Source: Flavobacteriaceae bacterium LSUCC0859 (GTDB lineage: Bacteria; Bacteroidota; Bacteroidia; Flavobacteriales; Flavobacteriaceae). From it: a DNA stretch of 64,000 bases. Shown in pieces: positions 60,630 through 64,000 of the stretch (position 1 is its first letter; each line of letters opens with the position of its first letter). Under the pieces are notes generated by a model. It was not told the origin of the DNA. It searched no databases and saw nothing but the letters and a program-made list of their open reading frames with translations. The position numbers were made by a program, and so were the translations under genes. The DNA lies in NCBI GenBank assembly GCA_022239325.1, contig JAKOGP010000002.1, forward strand, positions 344,862 to 408,861, given 5' to 3'.

Positions 60630-60993
60630 CTGGCTTATTTTCTATTAATTCAATAATTTTCTTGAGTTCTGCCACAGATATTTTCTCTTCAGCAGCAAAT
60701 TGAGACACCAATCCAGTATAAGAATTGCTAAAAAAATCGGATACGGCCTTTTCCATAAGCTCTGCCCTGTAGGTGTCTTTTGAAATAACAGGAAAGTATT
60801 CATGGGTTTTTCCATAGGCTTTGTGGCCCACATAGCCCTTCTCTTCTAAGTTGCGCACCATAGTAGAGAGGGTGTTGTAGTGCGGCGGCTCTGTATTGTC
60901 TGTGTAAGCCGCCAAAATGTCTTTGACAAATCCTCCGCCTATTTGCCAGAGAATTTTCATGACTTCTTCTTCTTTGTTGGTCAGTGCTTTCAT
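60613..60993 (-). CDS. BlaI/MecI/CopY-type transcriptional repressor
   Basis: A 126-residue winged-helix repressor: KEEEVMKILWQIGGGFVKDILAAY, then NTLSTMVRNLEEKGYVGHKAYGKTHEYFPVISKD is the canonical DNA-binding and wing region, followed by a C-terminal dimerisation helix. It is normally inactivated by proteolysis through its membrane partner. Its own start lies in a promoter that carries a TAACTA-N6-TAGTTA operator. The gene overlaps the M56 gene by 17 bases, as in the BlaI/BlaR1 arrangement. Confidence 0.93.
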   Translation of the reverse strand: MKALTNKEEEVMKILWQIGGGFVKDILAAYTDNTEPPHYNTLSTMVRNLEEKGYVGHKAYGKTHEYFPVISKDTYRAELMEKAVSDFFSNSYTGLVSQFAAEEKISVAELKKIIELIENKPDGKLP

Positions 60994-61019
60994 TGTGTTA
61001 GTGTATATTACATCTTTTT

Positions 61020-61049
61020 CAAATGTATAACTAAAAAAATAGTTACAAA
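61020..61049 (-). promoter_or_regulatory. blaI-type promoter with operator in the spacer
   Basis: On the minus strand TTTG (plus 61046-61049), an 18-base spacer and TACATTTG (plus 61020-61027) form a full -33/-7 Bacteroidota promoter. The spacer is exactly TAACTA-N6-TAGTTA (61028-61045), a symmetric site of BlaI type. A second TAGTT-N4-AACTA site is at 61060-61073. Confidence 0.7.
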
Positions 61050-61071
61050 ACGAATTTAATAGTTTTTTAAC

Positions 61072-61079
61072 TAAATTTG
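61072..61079 (+). promoter_or_regulatory. -7 box TAAATTTG for the candidate small RNA
   Basis: TAAATTTG is an exact TAnnTTTG match on the plus strand, directly after the second BlaI-like half-site pair (61060-61073). No clear -33 box precedes it. Confidence 0.4.
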
Positions 61080-61082
61080 CAG

Positions 61083-61202
61083 TTTAAAATTGTTTAAAAG
61101 CGATATAGACCCATTCAATAATTTTGATAGCTGGTCAAACACTTCCAAGTAGAGCGCTACTTATCTCTACATTTGCGACGACAACGATGTCGTGTTTTTT
61201 TT
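61083..61202 (+). ncRNA. Candidate small RNA between blaI and pgk
   Basis: The 309-base gap between blaI and pgk holds no gene. A -7 box (TAAATTTG, 61072-61079) is followed about 120 bases later by a good terminator: ACGACA-ACGA-TGTCGT (61178-61193) then eight T. Between them is another perfect hairpin, AAGTAG-AGCG-CTACTT (61147-61162). The predicted transcript of about 115-120 nt has no start codon with a plausible frame. A second -7-like box (TACATTTG, 61168-61175) sits just before the terminator stem. The RNA is an inference; it could also be a leader-type element. Confidence 0.35.
61178..61202 (+). terminator. Terminator of the candidate small RNA
   Basis: ACGACA-ACGA-TGTCGT stem-loop, one G, then eight T on the plus strand, 100 bases before the pgk start. 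Confidence 0.7.
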
Positions 61203-61221
61203 GATTTTTTTGAAAGTGGCA

Positions 61222-61251
61222 TTGGTCTTATTTTAGGTATATTTGTCTTTG
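61222..61251 (+). promoter_or_regulatory. Probable pgk promoter
   Basis: TTG (61222-61224), a 19-base spacer and TGTCTTTG (61244-61251) approximate the -33/-7 pair. An overlapping exact -7 match TATATTTG is at 61238-61245. Either gives a leader of about 50 bases before the ATG at 61303. Confidence 0.5.
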
Positions 61252-61302
61252 TACCTATAGAGAGGTATGAACCATAACAATAACCAGATATCACAATATC
61301 CC

Positions 61303-62499
61303 ATGAAAACCCTTTCAGATCTTAATTTCAAAGACAAAACCACCCTTATTCGCGTAGATTTTAACGTGCCCATGAATGAGGCCCAACAGGTGACAGACAC
61401 CAATAGGATTTCTGCTGCTAAGCCTACGATAGACGCCGTCTTGGCTGCAGGCGGTAAGGCGGTTCTGATGAGTCATTTTGGCCGCCCCAAAGGAACGCGC
61501 AATCCAAGTATGTCCCTGTCTTTAATTGTAGACACGGTTTCTGAGGTATTGGGAGTGCCGGTGGCCTTTAGCGAAGACTGCGTAGGTCCTGCTGCTAAGG
61601 CAGCTGTAGACGCCCTTCCTATTGGCGGGGTTTTGTTATTGGAAAACCTCAGGTTTTATGCCCAAGAAGAAGCTGGAGACCTCACATTTGCAGAGCAGTT
61701 AGCCAGTTTAGGAGATCTATACGTTAATGACGCCTTTGGAACGGCCCACAGACCCCACGCCTCTACCACGGTAATCGCTCAATTTTTTAAGGGGAATTGC
61801 TGTTTTGGTGCTCTTTTAGCTAAGGAGATTTTGGCCATAGACAAGGTCATGCGTAGCGGAGAAAAACCAGTGACCGCTATTTTAGGGGGCTCTAAGGTCT
61901 CTTCTAAAATTACCATTATAGAAAACATATTAGACAAGGTAGACCACCTTATTATAGGAGGCGGTATGACCTTTACCTTTATAAAAGCCCTGGGCGGTAG
62001 TATTGGTAACTCTATTTGTGAAGACGACAAAATGGAACTAGCCTTAGATATTATAGAAAAAGCCAAAGCCAAAGGCGTACAGCTGCACTTACCAGTAGAC
62101 GTATTGGCTGCAGATGATTTTAACAAAGACGCCAATACCCAGGTGGCTCCAGTGTCTCAAATTCCTGATGGTTGGGAAGGTTTAGACGCCGGCCCCAAAA
62201 CCCTAGAAAATTTTGCCCAGGTGATTGCCAGCTCTAAAACCATTTTGTGGAATGGTCCTGTAGGCGTTTTTGAGATAGCCACTTTTGCGGGGGGCACCAT
62301 AGCCATTGGAGAAGCTATTGCCAAAGCCACCGCTGCTGGCGCCTTCTCATTAGTGGGTGGTGGAGACTCCGTAGCAGCCGTTAAAGAGTTTGGTTTTGAA
62401 CATAAAGTGAGTTATGTCTCTACCGGCGGCGGCGCTATGTTGGAAAGTTTAGAAGGCAAGACCCTACCTGGAATTGCCGCTATAGAAGCAATGGCTTAA
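61303..62499 (+). CDS. pgk: Phosphoglycerate kinase
   Basis: Transfers phosphate between 1,3-bisphosphoglycerate and ADP in glycolysis. The start [26 protein letters not shown] gives 398 residues, the normal length; an ATG at 61267 only adds a polar extension. Signature motifs: RVDFNVP near residue 20, [10 protein letters not shown] near 57, [10 protein letters not shown] near 110, [15 protein letters not shown] near 145 and [11 protein letters not shown] near 325; the nucleotide-binding GGGDSVAA motif is near 364. It lies 7 bases ahead of the transglycosylase gene. Confidence 0.95.
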   Translation: MKTLSDLNFKDKTTLIRVDFNVPMNEAQQVTDTNRISAAKPTIDAVLAAGGKAVLMSHFGRPKGTRNPSMSLSLIVDTVSEVLGVPVAFSEDCVGPAAKAAVDALPIGGVLLLENLRFYAQEEAGDLTFAEQLASLGDLYVNDAFGTAHRPHASTTVIAQFFKGNCCFGALLAKEILAIDKVMRSGEKPVTAILGGSKVSSKITIIENILDKVDHLIIGGGMTFTFIKALGGSIGNSICEDDKMELALDIIEKAKAKGVQLHLPVDVLAADDFNKDANTQVAPVSQIPDGWEGLDAGPKTLENFAQVIASSKTILWNGPVGVFEIATFAGGTIAIGEAIAKATAAGAFSLVGGGDSVAAVKEFGFEHKVSYVSTGGGAMLESLEGKTLPGIAAIEAMA

Positions 62500-62506
62500 G
62501 TTCCTT

Positions 62507-63982
62507 ATGCAGCGGTTTTTATACGTCTTAGTTTTTTTAGCAGGTCTAAGCTTGGTGCAGGCCCAGCAGCCTACTAGCCCAAGCCGCATGGACGGCCCAG
62601 AAATAGCAGCCGTGTTGGACAGTATTATTTTGGCCCAACACTTAGACCAGGACAGTTTGGTTCCAGTTTATACAGCGGCAGATAGCCTGGCTTTTTTTAG
62701 GCCTCCGGCCGATACCCTAAAGGCTCGTCTGGCTCGCCTAGACCAGAAAACTCTCTTAGACAGCCGTTACAACCCTTCTTTGGAAAGCGTGATCAAACTT
62801 TTTTTAAGTTCTAAGCGCGAACTTATAGAGAAAATGCTACTCAGGAGTCAGTTTTACTTTCCTCTTTTTGAGCGGGAATTAGACGCCCAGGGCATGCCCT
62901 TAGAAATTAAATACCTAGCCATTATTGAGTCTGCCTTAGACCCCAAAGCCAAGTCTAGAGTGGGCGCAACAGGGCTTTGGCAGTTTATGTATGGCACGGG
63001 CAAGATGATGGGCTTGGAGGTAAACAATTATATAGATGAGCGCCAAGACCCGCTTAAAGCTACCAAGGCTGCGGTGGCTTATTTAAAGCAGTTACACGGT
63101 ATGTTTGGAGACTGGAATTTGGCTTTAGCCGCGTACAATTCAGGCCCTGGCAATGTGAGAAAAGCCATAAGACGCGCTGGTGGCAACAAAAACTTTTGGG
63201 CCATTCGCAGTTTTCTCCCCAGAGAAACAGCCGGATATGTTCCCGCCTTACTCACCACCATGTATCTTTTTGAATACGCTCAAGAGCACGGCCTGAGAAC
63301 CCCTATCGCTACTTGGCCAGCTTTTGCTACAGACACCATTCACCTGAGTAAAGCCATTAGCTTTGCCCAGTTATCTAAGGCTTTAGACCTACCAGAAACA
63401 ACCATTAGCCAGCTTAACCCGGTTTATAAATTAGGGATTGTGCCACAGCAGAGAGGCAAACGATACCCCATTAAATTACCCACCTCTAGCATAGACTTGT
63501 TTTTGAGTCAAGAAGACAGCATATACAGCTTAGTAGCTGCAGAAATGGCCGCCGCTAAAAAGCCCTTTCCAAAACTACAAACTGTTGGTGCACCGCTGAG
63601 GTACAGGGTAGTTTCTGGAGATTATTTAGGGCGTATTGCCCAGCGTTATGGGGTTCGGGTTTCCGATATTAAAAAATGGAACAGGCTTAGCACTAACAAC
63701 CTCAGAGTGGGTCAAAGGCTTACGCTTTACCCCAGACGTTTTCCAGCTTCTGCTTCCAACACGACAGCGCCCGCTAATAGCGTGCAAAAGAGCCCAGCTA
63801 AAAGCACAGCCCCCTTAGACCCGGCTGCGAAAACTTATGTAGTAGCCGCGGGAGACTCGCTTTGGAGCATTGCCCAGCGCATAGAAGGGGTGAGTGTGTC
63901 TGATTTGAAAAAATGGAACAATATTTGGAACAACCAATTACAACCCGGGACCCGCATTAAATTGTGTAGCTGTTCCCCCTAA
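62507..63982 (+). CDS. LysM-type lytic transglycosylase (MltD-like)
   Basis: A 491-residue exported cell-wall enzyme: signal peptide (ending LVQAQ), a helical segment, an SLT/goose-lysozyme domain with catalytic Glu in KYLAIIESALDPKAKS (about residue 141), GATGLWQFMYGTGKMMGL and LALAAYNSGPGNVRKAI, then two LysM repeats at about 365-410 (YRVVSGDYLGRIAQRYGV) and 443-488 (YVVAAGDSLWSIAQRI). It cleaves peptidoglycan glycan strands with formation of anhydro-muropeptides. A GGCC-N3-GGCC repeat copy lies inside its coding sequence, coding FFRPPAD. Confidence 0.92.
   Translation: MQRFLYVLVFLAGLSLVQAQQPTSPSRMDGPEIAAVLDSIILAQHLDQDSLVPVYTAADSLAFFRPPADTLKARLARLDQKTLLDSRYNPSLESVIKLFLSSKRELIEKMLLRSQFYFPLFERELDAQGMPLEIKYLAIIESALDPKAKSRVGATGLWQFMYGTGKMMGLEVNNYIDERQDPLKATKAAVAYLKQLHGMFGDWNLALAAYNSGPGNVRKAIRRAGGNKNFWAIRSFLPRETAGYVPALLTTMYLFEYAQEHGLRTPIATWPAFATDTIHLSKAISFAQLSKALDLPETTISQLNPVYKLGIVPQQRGKRYPIKLPTSSIDLFLSQEDSIYSLVAAEMAAAKKPFPKLQTVGAPLRYRVVSGDYLGRIAQRYGVRVSDIKKWNRLSTNNLRVGQRLTLYPRRFPASASNTTAPANSVQKSPAKSTAPLDPAAKTYVVAAGDSLWSIAQRIEGVSVSDLKKWNNIWNNQLQPGTRIKLCSCSP
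62691..62713. repeat. Small GGCC-N3-GGCC palindromic repeat, copy 4 (coding)
   Basis: CTTTTTTTAGGCCTCCGGCC (to 62710) followed by GAT shares the T run, core palindrome and trailing GAT of the three intergenic copies, but is read in frame as FFRPPAD within the transglycosylase gene. Confidence 0.45.
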
Positions 63983-63991
63983 AAAATAAAC

Positions 63992-64000
63992 ATGAAAAAA
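63992..64000 (+). CDS. Start of the next gene (window edge)
   Basis: ATGAAAAAA after the transglycosylase stop reads MKK, a typical signal-peptide start, and is cut by the window edge. Only three codons are visible, so no identity is claimed. Confidence 0.4.

Noticed and set aside
61168-61175. TACATTTG as a separate promoter inside the candidate small RNA.
   Set aside because: It is followed directly by a terminator stem, so a transcript would be only about 25 bases; noted but not listed as a promoter.
1-64000. Prophage, insertion sequence, CRISPR array or integron.
   Set aside because: No transposase, integrase, phage structural gene, cas gene or spaced repeat series was found; gene content is chromosomal throughout.

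Overview
The window is a stretch of chromosome from a member of the Bacteroidota, most probably the family Flavobacteriaceae. The evidence is the TAnnTTTG-type -7 promoter boxes in front of many genes, the lack of Shine-Dalgarno sequences at start codons, a TonB-dependent receptor, and families typical of this group (M14 and M56 peptidases, head-GIN, DUF3050, CPXCG, BNR/VPS10 propeller proteins). The base composition is moderately AT-rich. I saw no prophage, insertion sequence or CRISPR array. Almost everything is chromosomal housekeeping, with one accessory-looking stretch at about 7-26 kb.

Layout. 1-7 kb: a truncated FAD oxidoreductase, then the pdxA, DUF177, rpmF, fabH, accB, accC group (fatty-acid initiation, L32, vitamin B6) and riboflavin synthase. 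7-16 kb: a sodium:solute symporter, a TauE-type permease, a sugar-isomerase-like protein, a propeller/membrane/winged-helix protein, a TonB-dependent receptor and a Gfo/Idh/MocA oxidoreductase, which read as a loose nutrient uptake and catabolism region. 16-26 kb: a secreted M14 peptidase, a 242-residue protein that I think resembles bacterial gasdermins, a large Asp-box propeller protein, an esterase, and a b561-like/YceI pair. 26-35 kb: fasciclin, a tRNA with anticodon CAT, mce, rbfA, an FtsX-type permease, dusB, lepA, a cation:proton antiporter. 35-41 kb: MBL hydrolase, secreted S8 and M1 peptidases, rnpA, DUF3050, GH130. 41-47 kb: GNAT, CDF transporter and rpiB run leftward and rnr, GIN and LysE run rightward, away from a 598-base AT-rich gap with DnaA-box-like 9-mers. 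47-58 kb: tRNA-Cys, folB, glnS, an SPFH protein, gltX, alkB-type monooxygenase, ybeY and mnmG (mnmG bracketed by two identical 16-bp parS palindromes), a methyltransferase, DoxX, holB. 58-64 kb: an M56/BlaI regulatory pair, a candidate small RNA, pgk and a LysM transglycosylase.

How it fits together. The gap at 43.1-43.7 kb, the divergent gene direction around it and the parS pair 10-12 kb away together suggest that this window carries the chromosome origin and centromere region. The most unusual protein is the gasdermin-like one at 18.8-19.5 kb. It has no cysteine and no caspase-like partner, but it lies directly upstream of a secreted peptidase on the same strand. Other points worth attention are a BlaI operator that fills the promoter spacer exactly, a family of small GGCC-N3-GGCC repeats with one copy inside a coding sequence, several apparently leaderless genes, and a putative one-component membrane regulator. 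All family calls come from reading the translated sequence; no database search was possible.
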